In this document: one piece after another, positions 1 to 8,641 of the stretch
How the letters are laid out: each line of letters opens with the position of its first letter
Numbering within the stretch: position 1 is the first letter of the stretch
Assembly (NCBI RefSeq): GCF_007290395.2
Contig: NZ_CP041656.2
Location: 6,386,001-6,450,000 of the forward strand
DNA length: 64,000 nucleotides
Origin: Bradyrhizobium cosmicum
GTDB lineage: Bacteria; Pseudomonadota; Alphaproteobacteria; Rhizobiales; Xanthobacteraceae
Direction: 5' to 3'
Notes under the pieces: generated by a model
Databases searched by the model: none
What the model saw: only the letters and a program-made list of their open reading frames with translations
Told to the model about the DNA's origin: nothing
Made by a program: the position numbers and the translations under genes

Positions 1-494
1 GCGACGCGGGAGAAGTCGAGCGTCGATCCGCCCGCCGCCCGAACGGCTTGACCGTTGAGCGTCGTGCCCTGGCCGCGGGCCGCGAAGAAGAACTCGTCGC
101 TGGCAGGCGCGAATACCGCAGCCAGCACCGGCGCAGCATCCTCGACCAGCGCGACGCTGACGCACCATTCGTCATGGCCGCCCAGATAATTGCGGGTGCC
201 GTCGATGGGATCGACGATCCATGTCAGCCGCCGCGACAGCCGGCTCGAATCATCGGCGCTCTCCTCGGACAGCCAGCCGTAGTCCGGCGTCGCCGAACGC
301 AGCCGCGCTTCGAGCAGATCATTGACGGCGATATCGGCTTCCGACACCGGCGAGGACGCGCCCTTGGTCCATGTCTTCAGTTCGGTGCGGAACATCGACC
401 GCGCGAGCGCGCCCGCTTCCCGCACCGTGTCTTGCAGCAGCGCCGCGTCGCGCTTCAGGATGGTTTGGAGAGAGTGCGCGTCAACGTCCGCCAA
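1..494 (-). CDS. Inositol monophosphatase family protein (C-terminal part off the window)
   Basis: Metal-dependent sugar-phosphate/nucleotide phosphatase of the IMPase/CysQ/HisN superfamily; the substrate cannot be fixed from sequence. Translating the reverse strand gives the family signatures WLSEES (metal-binding glutamates) and DPIDGT (Asp-x-Ile-Asp-Gly-Thr), followed by the usual beta-strand pattern (WCVSVALVED). An in-frame TGA lies two codons upstream, so the first usable start is TTG at 494, which overlaps the end of pmbA by 14 bases and suggests translational coupling. The next candidate is an ATG about 30 codons in. About 164 codons are visible; the third conserved motif lies beyond position 1. 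Confidence 0.88.
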   Translation of the reverse strand, partial: MADVDAHSLQTILKRDAALLQDTVREAGALARSMFRTELKTWTKGASSPVSEADIAVNDLLEARLRSATPDYGWLSEESADDSSRLSRRLTWIVDPIDGTRNYLGGHDEWCVSVALVEDAAPVLAAVFAPASDEFFFAARGQGTTLNGQAVRAAGGSTLDFSRV

Positions 495-1872
495 GCGTCA
501 AACCCTCGATGCGCACCGTCGGCGCATTGACGCCGTAGCGGAACTCGAGATTGTTCGCAGGCTGCATCGACTTGAAGATCTCGAACAGGTGGCCCGCGAT
601 CGTCACCTCGCTGACGGGATAGGTGAGTTCGCCGTTCTCGATCCAGAAGCCCGAGGCGCCGCGGCTGTAATCGCCGGTGACGCCGTTGACGCCGGAACCG
701 ATCAGGTCGGTGACGTAGAAGCCCTGCTTGATGTCGGCGATCAGCTCGGCCGGCGTCGGGATGCCGGGCTCGAGATGCAGATTGTACGGTCCCGGCGAGG
801 GCGAGGACGAGACGCCGCGATGGGCGTGGCCGGTGGTGGTAAGGCCGAGTTCGCGCGCGGTGGCACAGTCGAGCAGCCAGGTGGTCAGCACGCCCTCGTC
901 GATCAGCGCGGTCCTCCTGACGGCAACGCCCTCGGCGTCGAAGGTCTGCGAGCGCAGGCCGCGCTTGCGCAGGGGATCGTCGATGATGCGGATGTTCTTC
1001 GCGAACAGCTGCTGGCCAAGCTTGTCCTTCAGGAAGCTGGTCTTGCGCGCGATCGAGGCGCCGTTGATGGCGCCGACGACGTGGCCGACCAGCGAGCCCG
1101 CAACGCGGGGATCGAACACCACCGGCACCTTGCAGGTCTCGACCTTGCGCGGATTGGCGCGCGCCACGGTGCGCTCGCCGGCGGAGCGGCCGACGATCTC
1201 CGGCGACAGCAGGTCGGCGCCGTGCGGCGCCGAGGTGAAGTCGTAGTCGCGCTCCATGCCGGTGCCTTCGCCCGATATCGCGGTTGCCGAAATGCCCTGG
1301 CTGGAACGCAGATAAGAACCGTGGAAACCGGTGCTGGTGACCAGCACCATGCCGCCCATGCCGGCGGAGGCCGAGGCGCCGCCGGACTTGGTCACGCCCT
1401 TAACGGCGAGCGCGGCGGCCTCGGCCTCGAGCGCGCGGCGCTCGAGCTCGGAGGTCGCAGGCACGTCGGGATCGAGCAGGTCGAGATCGGGGAAGTCGCG
1501 CGCCAGCAGCGCGGGATCGGCAAGGCCGACATATTTGTCGTCGGGCGCCACCCGCGCCATCGCCACGGCGCGCTCGGCAAGCTTGGTCACCGCATCGCCG
1601 CTGGCGTCGTTGGTCGAGACCACGGCCTGGCGCTGGCCGACCAGCACGCGCAGGCCGACATCGTCGCCCTCGGAGCGTTCGGATTCCTCGACGCGGCCGT
1701 CGCGCACTTCGACGCCTTGCGAGATGCCGCGCACCGCGACCGCATCGGCCGCGTCGGCGCCGGCGCGCCTGGCCGCCTCGACCAGCCGCTGCGCGAGATC
1801 GGAGAGCGCGGACTGGTCGAACAGGTCGCGATTGGCTTTGGACGAAAGCGTCGAGCTTGGTGAAGGGTTCAC
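481..1872 (-). CDS. pmbA: TldD/PmbA (TldE) family metallopeptidase subunit
   Basis: 463 residues. TldE/PmbA pairs with TldD to form a cytoplasmic protease that degrades unfolded peptides and matures some modified peptides such as microcin B17. The N-terminal domain has the conserved EVRDGRVEESERSEG segment and the C-terminal domain has the near-invariant GVTGDYSRGASGFWIENGE stretch. It lacks the HExxH-type zinc motif, as expected of the TldE partner; TldD carries that motif and is not in this window. The gene is followed with a 14-base overlap by the inositol monophosphatase gene, so the two are probably co-transcribed. The ATG at 1872 gives the normal family length. Confidence 0.95.
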   Translation of the reverse strand: MNPSPSSTLSSKANRDLFDQSALSDLAQRLVEAARRAGADAADAVAVRGISQGVEVRDGRVEESERSEGDDVGLRVLVGQRQAVVSTNDASGDAVTKLAERAVAMARVAPDDKYVGLADPALLARDFPDLDLLDPDVPATSELERRALEAEAAALAVKGVTKSGGASASAGMGGMVLVTSTGFHGSYLRSSQGISATAISGEGTGMERDYDFTSAPHGADLLSPEIVGRSAGERTVARANPRKVETCKVPVVFDPRVAGSLVGHVVGAINGASIARKTSFLKDKLGQQLFAKNIRIIDDPLRKRGLRSQTFDAEGVAVRRTALIDEGVLTTWLLDCATARELGLTTTGHAHRGVSSSPSPGPYNLHLEPGIPTPAELIADIKQGFYVTDLIGSGVNGVTGDYSRGASGFWIENGELTYPVSEVTIAGHLFEIFKSMQPANNLEFRYGVNAPTVRIEGLTLGGR

Positions 1873-2148
1873 AAACGAAATCCTGTTGCGGCGGGAGGTT
1901 TCGGGGCGAGAGCGGCCCTGAACACCAGATGTGCCCTGATGGTGCGGACTTCAAGCATTTTCAGCCTGCAAAAGGCTCAGATTCGCGACTTCAGCGCAAC
2001 GTCTCGTCAATCATGTGCGCCAAGGTCTTGTCAATCATGAGCGGCGGTGACGCTGGATTAACCAGCCTTTTTAAGCGGTTTCCGAAGGGCGCGCGCTAAG
2101 GTCCTCACATCGACCGGGAACATAATCCTGGCGGGGAGAACTAAAGCC

Positions 2149-2664
2149 GTGAGGCGTCAAACAGCAACAAGCGGGATCGCTCCCGCCGGGTCGGGCCGCA
2201 GCCTGCGGCTCGACCCCCTTTCCCTTCCGGTCCGCTTCGATGCGCATGATCCGCGCGCCGACGGATACACAAGGCAGATCGAGCTTCACCGCGAACGCGT
2301 CGTGCTGCGCCGTGCCGTCCGCGGCATGCGGATGGCGATCAACGTCCGCGTCAGCGACTTCACCGGCGTCGCGCTCCGCGGCAACGACGAAACGCAGACC
2401 CTCGTTCTCGTGCATCGCGACCCTTCGCTCTCCGTTCCGCTGCTGGTCAGCGCCGATGGCGACGAACTGGCCGAGGCCTGGGCGATCTGGAGCGAGCTGT
2501 TCGCACTTCCGCAGCTCGACGAAGGCGCCCGCAAGCCCGCCGCCCGCCGTCGCCGCTGCAACGCGATCCGCGCCCGCCGTCCGAAATTTTTGATGCGCCG
2601 CCGCGCCGGTGTTGCGCGCGAGCTGCCGGTTCATCGCGAGCGCGAGATCATCGCAAGGAACTAA
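2149..2664 (+). CDS. DUF6101 family protein
   Basis: 171 residues, function unknown. I recognise it as the DUF6101 family found in Bradyrhizobium and relatives by the N-terminal block GRSLRLDPLSLPVRF and the following IELHRERVVLRR and GMRM segments. The middle (VALRGNDETQTLVLVHRDP) looks like a compact beta-rich domain and the last 45 residues are very Arg-rich. No signal peptide or membrane segment is seen, so it is probably cytoplasmic. The GTG at 2149 is preceded by GGGGAGAA, rather far upstream. A 187-codon reverse-strand frame over the same bases has no family features and is a shadow. Confidence 0.8.
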   Translation: MRRQTATSGIAPAGSGRSLRLDPLSLPVRFDAHDPRADGYTRQIELHRERVVLRRAVRGMRMAINVRVSDFTGVALRGNDETQTLVLVHRDPSLSVPLLVSADGDELAEAWAIWSELFALPQLDEGARKPAARRRRCNAIRARRPKFLMRRRAGVARELPVHREREIIARN

Positions 2665-2670
2665 AGGTGC

Positions 2671-2760
2671 CGCAGGGTGGGTCAGCCGAAGGCGTAACCC
2701 CGCTCTTTGCTGTGCACGCGGATAGAAGTTGGTGGATTACGCTTCGCTAATCCACCCCAC
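2671..2760. repeat. Intergenic palindromic repeat pair
   Basis: Two hairpin-forming units sit between the DUF6101 gene and the 3' end of ubiA. The second is clear: GGTGGATTA (2731-2739) pairs with TAATCCACC (2748-2756) around an 8-base loop. The first (about 2674-2700) starts GGGTGGGT and ends TAACCC with an imperfect stem. Sequences of this style are dispersed through Bradyrhizobium intergenic regions. Placed between convergent genes it may also act as a transcription barrier, although no T-tract follows. Confidence 0.7.
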
Positions 2761-2769
2761 TCATTCGCA

Positions 2770-3702
2770 TCACGCAGCCCGCGTCACCGCGTCGGCGAGC
2801 AATCCCGCAAACAGCAACAGTCCTGCATCGCGGTTCGACTTGAACAGGTGCAGACAGAGCACAGGATCATCGATCCTCAAGCGCACGATCTGCGACGCCA
2901 GATGCACGGTGAAAGCCGCGAGCCCGAGCCAGGCCGGCCAGCGCGCGTCGCTGGATGCCAGCGCCACACCGATCAGCATCACAGCCAGCCCGTAAAACAG
3001 GATCAGCGCCTGATGCGTATGGGCGCCGAACAGGCGCGCGGTGGACTTGATGCCGATCAGCGCATCGTCCTCGGCGTCCTGATGCGCGTAGATCGTGTCA
3101 TAACCGATCACCCAAGAAATCGCGCCAGCATAGAGCACCAGCGCGGTGATATCGATGCGCCCGAAGGTGACGGCAAATCCCATCAGGGCGCCCCAGGAGA
3201 AGGCGAGCCCGAGCACGATCTGCGGCCACCAGGTGATGCGCTTCATGAACGGATAGATCGCGACGATCAGGAGCGAGGCGATGCCGGTCAGGACCGCGAA
3301 GCGGTTGAACTGCAGCAGCACCACGAGACCGACCAGCGCTTGCGCGACCATGAAGGCCAGCGCCTGCTTCGTGGTCACCTGGCCCGACGGCAGCGGCCGC
3401 GAGCGGGTGCGCTCGACCTTGTCGTCGAGGTCGCGGTCGGTGATGTCGTTCCAGGTGCAGCCCGCCCCGCGCATCACGAAGGCGCCGATGAAGAACAGGA
3501 CGATGGTGAGCGGCAGACGGCTGGCGTCATGCGCCATGCCCGCGGCGAGCGCCGCCGACCACCAGCACGGCATCAGGAGGAGCCAGGAGCCGATCGGGCG
3601 ATCGAAGCGCGATAATCGCAGATAGGGCCGCGCCCATTGCGGTGCGAGCGTATCGACCCAGTTGCCGGTGGAATCGGCAACGCGGGCGGATGTATCGGTC
3701 AT
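2770..3702 (-). CDS. ubiA: 4-hydroxybenzoate polyprenyltransferase
   Basis: 310 residues, the usual UbiA length. It attaches the polyprenyl side chain to 4-hydroxybenzoate in the inner membrane, an early step of ubiquinone synthesis. The first Asp-rich motif, NDITDRDLDDKVERTRSRP, starts at residue 85, and the second, YDTIYAHQDAEDD, lies near residue 200; both bind Mg-diphosphate. Seven to nine hydrophobic segments are visible. The start codon overlaps the stop of the upstream exported-protein gene by four bases (ATGA), so the two are translationally coupled. Confidence 0.97.
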   Translation of the reverse strand: MTDTSARVADSTGNWVDTLAPQWARPYLRLSRFDRPIGSWLLLMPCWWSAALAAGMAHDASRLPLTIVLFFIGAFVMRGAGCTWNDITDRDLDDKVERTRSRPLPSGQVTTKQALAFMVAQALVGLVVLLQFNRFAVLTGIASLLIVAIYPFMKRITWWPQIVLGLAFSWGALMGFAVTFGRIDITALVLYAGAISWVIGYDTIYAHQDAEDDALIGIKSTARLFGAHTHQALILFYGLAVMLIGVALASSDARWPAWLGLAAFTVHLASQIVRLRIDDPVLCLHLFKSNRDAGLLLFAGLLADAVTRAA

Positions 3703-4361
3703 CGGGTGAGGACGTTGCCGTTGAGCGTGTCGAAGGTGCTGCCGCCCTTCTTGCCGGCATTGGCCTCAGGCGCCGAGCCGGAGCCCAGCACCTCGCTCAG
3801 CGACGGACCGGCCGGACCGCGCGGCTGGTTCTGCATCTGCTGCGCGACATTGCAGACCTTCGTCGTCATGGCCTCGGTGTTCTTGTGGCCGTCCTTCATC
3901 TGCGCGCCGACCTGCGGCGGGATTCCGCATTTTGCGGCGTTGGCCTCGATGTACTTGATCATCTTGGTCTCGGCCTGGCTGAAATTGCGGATCAGCTTGC
4001 AGGCCTCGTCGGGCGGGGCATGACGGTCGCTCGCGGCCTTGATCAGCTTGCCGCGCTTCTCGGCTTCCTCGCGCAGAGGAATGAAGGCCTTCATGCAGTC
4101 CTCGCCGGGACCGCCTTGCGTCGGCGGAGCTGCGCTGAAAGCACCGGCGCCACCCACAGGTGCTGCACCGTTCACGGGAAAGGACGATTGCGGCGCGCCG
4201 CCGACGGACGCGACCGGCGCGGAGCCGTTGACCGGCGGAAACGCGGAACTGGATGGGGCCTGGTTCGGCAGCGGCGCCGGGAACGCGCTTTGCGCATAGG
4301 TACCCGAGGCACCGATGGTGACCATGGCTACAGTGATCGGAACCATCAAATGACGGATCAT
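3699..4361 (-). CDS. Exported conserved hypothetical protein
   Basis: About 220 residues. The first 24 form a signal peptide ending in YAQ, followed by roughly 80 residues rich in Pro, Ala, Gly and Ser, then a compact alpha-helical domain with four cysteines (in EDCMKAF, EACKLI, KCGIPP and KVCNVA) that could form two periplasmic disulfides. The tail has another Pro/Gly/Ser-rich stretch. I do not recognise a named family. I chose the ATG at 4361 because GGAGAG lies about 10 bases before it; a TTG one codon earlier is possible. It forms a two-gene unit with ubiA, which may reflect shared transcription only. Confidence 0.7.
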   Translation of the reverse strand: MIRHLMVPITVAMVTIGASGTYAQSAFPAPLPNQAPSSSAFPPVNGSAPVASVGGAPQSSFPVNGAAPVGGAGAFSAAPPTQGGPGEDCMKAFIPLREEAEKRGKLIKAASDRHAPPDEACKLIRNFSQAETKMIKYIEANAAKCGIPPQVGAQMKDGHKNTEAMTTKVCNVAQQMQNQPRGPAGPSLSEVLGSGSAPEANAGKKGGSTFDTLNGNVLTR

Positions 4362-4572
4362 CAAGGCAGTCTCTCCGGCAGGAGCCTACGGGGTTCGGCG
4401 TCTTCCCAATTGAAGCGCAACAGCGTGCTCGCGTTTTTACGATTCCCGCCGGCTCTTAACAACCCGTCGAATAGGGCAAGAGCGCGGCGCGCCGACGCAC
4501 CAGTTTGGCAATATTTACCCCCGAAATAGCGGCTTTCGGTTAATAACGGCACCAAATTGGACCCGTTGAACG

Positions 4573-5337
4573 ATGCCCTCCTACAATTTTCGCGCCCCCC
4601 GCCTGTTCGTCGACGCCCCCCTGGCCCAGGACGCCAAGGTCCCGCTCGACCGCGAGCAGGGCAATTATCTCGGCAATGTGCTCCGGCTCGCCGCCGGGGC
4701 CGAGGTCCTGGCGTTCAACGGCCGCGACGGCGAATGGCAGGCCGCGATCGAAGGCCGCAAGCGGCCGGACGGCCTCGTCATCCTGCAGCAGGCCAGGCCC
4801 CAGGACGCCCTGGCCGACCTCACCTACGTCTTCGCCCCGCTCAAGCATGCCCGGCTGGACTACATGGTGCAAAAGGCAATCGAGATGGGCGTCGCCACGC
4901 TTCAGCCGGTCCTGACCCGGTTCACCCAGGCCTCCCGGGTCAACACCGAGCGGATGCGCGCCAATGTCGTCGAGGCCGCCGAACAATGCGGCATCATGAG
5001 CATCGCCACCGTGGCCGAGCCACTGGCGCTGGACCGGTATCTCAGTCAGCGCCCCTCCGGCCGGCTGCTCATCTTCTGTGATGAGGCGGCGGAGGTCCAG
5101 GATCCCATTGAGAGCCTGAAAAAGGCCCGCGAGGCCGGCCCTGACCAAGGCGGACCAGGTATCGACGTATTGATCGGCCCCGAAGGCGGTTTCGCCGAGG
5201 AAGAGCGCGCCCTGCTGTTGCGGCAGCCGACGATCCTGCGGCTGCCGCTGGGACCCCGGATCATGCGGGCCGATACCGCCGCGGTGGCGGCGCTGGCGCT
5301 GGTCCAGACGGTGCTCGGCGACTGGGGGGGCGGTTAG
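4573..5337 (+). CDS. rsmE: 16S rRNA (uracil-1498-N3)-methyltransferase
   Basis: 254 residues. RsmE methylates U1498 of 16S rRNA in the assembled 30S subunit, using S-adenosylmethionine. It has the N-terminal PUA-like domain (LDREQGNYLGNVLRL) and a C-terminal SPOUT knot with the diagnostic GPEGGFAEEE loop and the LGPRIMRADTAAVAAL motif that forms the AdoMet pocket. It is divergent from the ubiA pair. Its stop overlaps the stop of the convergent AraC-type gene by four bases (5334-5337). Confidence 0.96.
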   Translation: MPSYNFRAPRLFVDAPLAQDAKVPLDREQGNYLGNVLRLAAGAEVLAFNGRDGEWQAAIEGRKRPDGLVILQQARPQDALADLTYVFAPLKHARLDYMVQKAIEMGVATLQPVLTRFTQASRVNTERMRANVVEAAEQCGIMSIATVAEPLALDRYLSQRPSGRLLIFCDEAAEVQDPIESLKKAREAGPDQGGPGIDVLIGPEGGFAEEERALLLRQPTILRLPLGPRIMRADTAAVAALALVQTVLGDWGGG

Positions 5338-6344
5338 ATTGCCCCGCGCCGAGACCGATTCAGGGTCTCGGACGGCAGCTCTCCGAAGGCCGCCCGATAG
5401 CTCGCTGCAAACTCGCTCAGATGCCAGAAGCCATGCGCAATGGCGCAAGCCTTCACACTCCGCCGCCCGGGGCCGATACGAAGCTGCCGGCGCACGGACC
5501 AGAGGCGCAAGACCCGGCTATAGCGATGCGGGCTCATGCCACAGATGGCCTGGGTGGCGCTCTGGAGCGTCCGCACGGAGACGCCAACCTGCTCCGCCAG
5601 TTCAGTCGTCTTGTGCCAGACCGTCAGATCGCGACGGATCAATCCTTCCATTTCCGCGACGATCCGCCGATAGCCATCCGTCGCGGACGGCACGGGTCCA
5701 CAACCCGCGTCGGTGCGGATCGCGGCTTCCATCGTGCTGAGCAGGGATTGCTGCACAACGGTTTGCGACGCCGGCTCGTTCAGGAGGTCCGGATCATTCG
5801 CGGCGGTTTCGAGCGTGACGGAGATCAGGCGGCGCAAGGAGACGAGCACGTCGGGCGCCGGGTTCAGCAGATGATGGCCATCAGCCAGTTGCGCCCAGGG
5901 CTCGTGGGCGGGCGGACTGAAATAGACGATGCCGATCAGACGGCCCTCCGGCTCGTACACCAGGCAGTCGGAATCGCCTTTCAGAACGACCACGGAACTC
6001 CCAATCGATTGCCCGTTGATACGGGCAGAGGTCACATGATCCATCGGTACCGACACGGCCACGGCATTCGTCAACCGATAGCCGCGAACGATCCGCGGGA
6101 AGGTTTTCACCAGGGAGAGCGTGAGGGTCGGCAAGCTCAGCCGGGCACGCATGATCGCGGTCGTCCCGGCGGACAACGGCATGCTGGATGCGCCGGCGTA
6201 TCTCTCACTTTCGTCGAAATGATCGACGTCATACGATTGAAGCTCGAGCACCGAGGATGGCCTGAGCCCCTGGAACGACAACGAGCGGTCCGTCGCTATT
6301 CTTTGCGCCCCGTCGCGCACCGCATTGAGATGGCTTTGGTCCAT
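5334..6344 (-). CDS. AraC family transcriptional regulator
   Basis: About 336 residues from the ATG at 6344. The C-terminal ~100 residues form the two helix-turn-helix AraC DNA-binding domain: TTELAEQVGVSVRTLQSA, then MSPHRYSRVLRLWSVRRQL, then ACAIAHGFWHLSEFAASYR. The N-terminal two thirds resemble the AraC_binding_2-type sensor domain; the ligand is unknown. An ATG 20 codons upstream (6404) is possible but would overlap the preceding regulator by 50 bases and add an Arg-rich tail; the 6344 start leaves a 10-base gap. It is probably the second gene of a two-regulator operon. Confidence 0.88.
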   Translation of the reverse strand: MDQSHLNAVRDGAQRIATDRSLSFQGLRPSSVLELQSYDVDHFDESERYAGASSMPLSAGTTAIMRARLSLPTLTLSLVKTFPRIVRGYRLTNAVAVSVPMDHVTSARINGQSIGSSVVVLKGDSDCLVYEPEGRLIGIVYFSPPAHEPWAQLADGHHLLNPAPDVLVSLRRLISVTLETAANDPDLLNEPASQTVVQQSLLSTMEAAIRTDAGCGPVPSATDGYRRIVAEMEGLIRRDLTVWHKTTELAEQVGVSVRTLQSATQAICGMSPHRYSRVLRLWSVRRQLRIGPGRRSVKACAIAHGFWHLSEFAASYRAAFGELPSETLNRSRRGAI

Positions 6345-6354
6345 ATGCCGCCGC

Positions 6355-6927
6355 TTACTTCGCCTTCCTTGTCGACGCGGCGCTCTTGGCGACACGCAGG
6401 TCATCCGGTCCGTTGATGCCGGCGCGCTTGAGATCTCGAAGCAGCTTCGTCAGCAACAGCATGTTGGTCTTCTGCAGTTCGTGATTGTTTCCAAACTTGA
6501 ACATGTTCTGCTCGGTCACGATGAGCCCGGCCTTCGTCTCCGCAAGAATTTTGCGCCGCTTCAGTGCCGTCACGCGACGACGCACTGTCTCCAACGGCAG
6601 GCTGAGGAAACGAGAGAGTGCCGCTCGTGATACTCCTTGCTTGATCACATCCGGCTCGACCGCATCAATGCTGGAGAATCTCTCGTCCAGCGACGGATCG
6701 TTCATCACATGAATGACGTTCGCATTGAGAATCGCGTGAATGATCAAGAGGTCCAGCGGATCGAATTCGTCGTAGTGCCGGAACAGCTCGCTGATCGAAA
6801 ACAGCATATAGGCCAGCGTATGTCGCGAGACCGTCCGGATGATATCTGAAGCATTGCGCATGAATCGGAAACCAACATTCACATTGTAAACGAACGCCGC
6901 GGCGAACGGATCATCCGCCCTACCCAA
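6355..6927 (-). CDS. Winged helix-turn-helix regulator, unassigned family
   Basis: 190 residues. Residues about 98-135 (VSRAALSRFLSLPLETVRRR, then VTALKRRKILAE) have the shape of a winged-helix domain of Crp/GntR style: a helix-turn-helix followed by a basic recognition helix and a wing. The N-terminal ~95 residues are helical and hydrophobic (TLAYMLFSISELFRHYDEF) with no cyclic-nucleotide barrel, so this is not an ordinary Crp/Fnr protein. The start is uncertain: the first codon is a TTG with no good ribosome site and an ATG lies 22 codons in. The AraC gene follows 10 bases later. Confidence 0.65.
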   Translation of the reverse strand: MGRADDPFAAAFVYNVNVGFRFMRNASDIIRTVSRHTLAYMLFSISELFRHYDEFDPLDLLIIHAILNANVIHVMNDPSLDERFSSIDAVEPDVIKQGVSRAALSRFLSLPLETVRRRVTALKRRKILAETKAGLIVTEQNMFKFGNNHELQKTNMLLLTKLLRDLKRAGINGPDDLRVAKSAASTRKAK

Positions 6928-7061
6928 AATGAGTATGCGATGACTTGTCAGCCGTCCTCAATTTCTCATTGTGACGCTGGGCCTTGCTGCATCGCGGCCC
7001 GTCGGGCGGACGATCTCGCGCCGTATCGATCGCACAGGCAATCGCACGGGAAGACATGGCG

Positions 7062-7250
7062 ATGGATGACGATGCCATATCCGACAGGCCGCGACGCGAG
7101 GCACTGCAACTGATCAAAGCATTTCTCGGCATCACCGACCCGGGTAAACGGCAGAGGGTTCTCAGACTGGCGGAGCAGCTCGCGGATGACGCTTCATACG
7201 AAGCAGCGGGACCTGGCGCCCCGACACATCCCGGACCCCACATGAAATGA
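7062..7250 (+). CDS. Small conserved-looking protein
   Basis: About 62 residues from the ATG at 7062, which has GGGAAG eight bases upstream; an ATG at 7056 is too close to that site. The core (ALQLIKAFLGITDPGKRQRV, then LRLAEQLADD) looks like a short helical hairpin, and the Pro/Gly-rich tail looks disordered. It resembles small unnamed Bradyrhizobium proteins of the LIKAF..I.DP..R..V..LAE type, but I cannot assign a function. It is divergent from the two-regulator operon and could share its promoter region. Confidence 0.55.
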   Translation: MDDDAISDRPRREALQLIKAFLGITDPGKRQRVLRLAEQLADDASYEAAGPGAPTHPGPHMK

Positions 7251-7486
7251 GGGCGAAGCATCCTCGCCCCAATGGAATGCTGAGAGCGGTCGGTATTAAA
7301 ATACCTAATGCGACTCGCACATAACTCTGAGCTACACACCCATTCAGGGGGCCCGCGAGGCTCCGTCGCCGTTAAGCGATTGATCCTTTGGAGGTCGAAA
7401 CCGTTTCCGGGCCATGCTAAGGGCTGCGCCAATTCGCCTGTCTCGCCTTGCCCCTCCCGGTTCCGCCGGGAAAATGGACCCCTGTT

Positions 7487-8638
7487 ATGACCGCGACTGC
7501 CACCTCAAATGCTGCCGGCTCCGCCGCCTGGGCGGATACGCTGCTGTTGTCGTTCGCGCAGGCCGGCTATGTCAGGGCGGAGCCCGCGATCCTGCAGCCG
7601 GCCGAGCCGTTCCTGGATCTCTCCGGCGAGGACATCCGCAAGAGCCTCTATCTGACCACGGACCTGTCCGGCGAGGAGCTCTGCCTGCGGCCGGATCTCA
7701 CGATTCCCGTGGCCCGCGACTACCTCGCCTCGGGGCGCGCCGGCCAGCCGGCCGGATTCAGCTATCTCGGTCCGGTGTTCCGTTACCGCAGCGGGCAGGC
7801 CAGCGAATTCATGCAGGCCGGCATCGAATCTTTCGGCCGCCAGGACCGCCCCGCAGCCGATGCCGAGATGCTGGCGCTGGCGCTGGAAGCGACCGCGGCC
7901 TTCGGCGTCCGCGACGTCGAGATCCGCACCGGCGACGTGGCGCTGTTCAATTCCTTGCTCGACGCGCTCGACCTCTATCCGGTCTGGCGCCGCCGCCTGG
8001 TCAAGGACTTCAACCGCAAGATCAGCCTGGAGCAGGATCTGGAGCGGCTGGCGGCCGCGACCACCGCGACGCGCAGCGAATATGAGGGCGTGCTGGCCGC
8101 GCTCGCCGGCTCCGACCGCAAGGCGGCGCTCGCGTTCGTCACCGATCTGATGTCGATCGCCGGCACCACCAATGTCGGCGGCCGCACCACGGCTGAGATC
8201 GCGGACCGCTTCCTCGAGCAATCCACGCTGAAGGGCGGCGCGCTGCCGCGCGAGGCGATCACCGTGCTCAAGCGCTTCCTGTCGATATCAGGCAATCCCG
8301 ACGACGCCATCGCCGAGCTGCGCGCGCTGACAATTGATGCGAAGCTCGATCTCGCTGTTGCCATCGACCAGTTCGAAAGCCGGGTCGGCTTCATGGCGGC
8401 GCGCGGCATCGACGTGAAGCAGACGCGTTTCTCCACCGCGTTCGGCCGCGGCCTCGACTATTACACCGGCTTCGAATTCGAGCTGCACTATCGCGGCAAC
8501 GGCGCCGAGCCGCTGGTTGCCGGCGGCCGCTATGACGGGCTGATGACCCAGCTTGGATCGGCCGATCCGATTCCCGCCGTCGGCTTCTCGGTCTGGGTGG
8601 ATGCGCTGACCGGGATCGGCCGCAAGGTGGGAGCTTAA
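7487..8638 (+). CDS. hisZ: ATP phosphoribosyltransferase regulatory subunit
   Basis: About 383 residues. HisZ is a catalytically dead histidyl-tRNA synthetase paralogue that binds HisG and makes the first step of histidine synthesis sensitive to feedback. Class II synthetase motifs remain visible: LRPDLTIPVARDY (motif 2 region), FRYRSGQASEFMQAGIES, and FGRGLDYYTGFEFEL near the C-terminus. I use the ATG at 7487 (MTATATSN...) because the extra 13 residues of the longer frame are Pro-rich and unlike the family. hisG starts three bases after its stop, so they form an operon. Confidence 0.93.
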   Translation: MTATATSNAAGSAAWADTLLLSFAQAGYVRAEPAILQPAEPFLDLSGEDIRKSLYLTTDLSGEELCLRPDLTIPVARDYLASGRAGQPAGFSYLGPVFRYRSGQASEFMQAGIESFGRQDRPAADAEMLALALEATAAFGVRDVEIRTGDVALFNSLLDALDLYPVWRRRLVKDFNRKISLEQDLERLAAATTATRSEYEGVLAALAGSDRKAALAFVTDLMSIAGTTNVGGRTTAEIADRFLEQSTLKGGALPREAITVLKRFLSISGNPDDAIAELRALTIDAKLDLAVAIDQFESRVGFMAARGIDVKQTRFSTAFGRGLDYYTGFEFELHYRGNGAEPLVAGGRYDGLMTQLGSADPIPAVGFSVWVDALTGIGRKVGA

Positions 8639-8641
8639 GTC

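Noticed and set aside
322..1863. 513-codon forward open frame opposite pmbA
   Set aside because: It is antisense to a clear pmbA gene, and its Arg/Ala/Gly-rich composition with no motif is what GC-rich codon use produces on the other strand.
1873..2148. Possible small RNA or promoter between pmbA and the DUF6101 gene
   Set aside because: Only a short direct repeat (TGTCAATCATG-like) and no hairpin with T-tract were seen, so there is too little to call.
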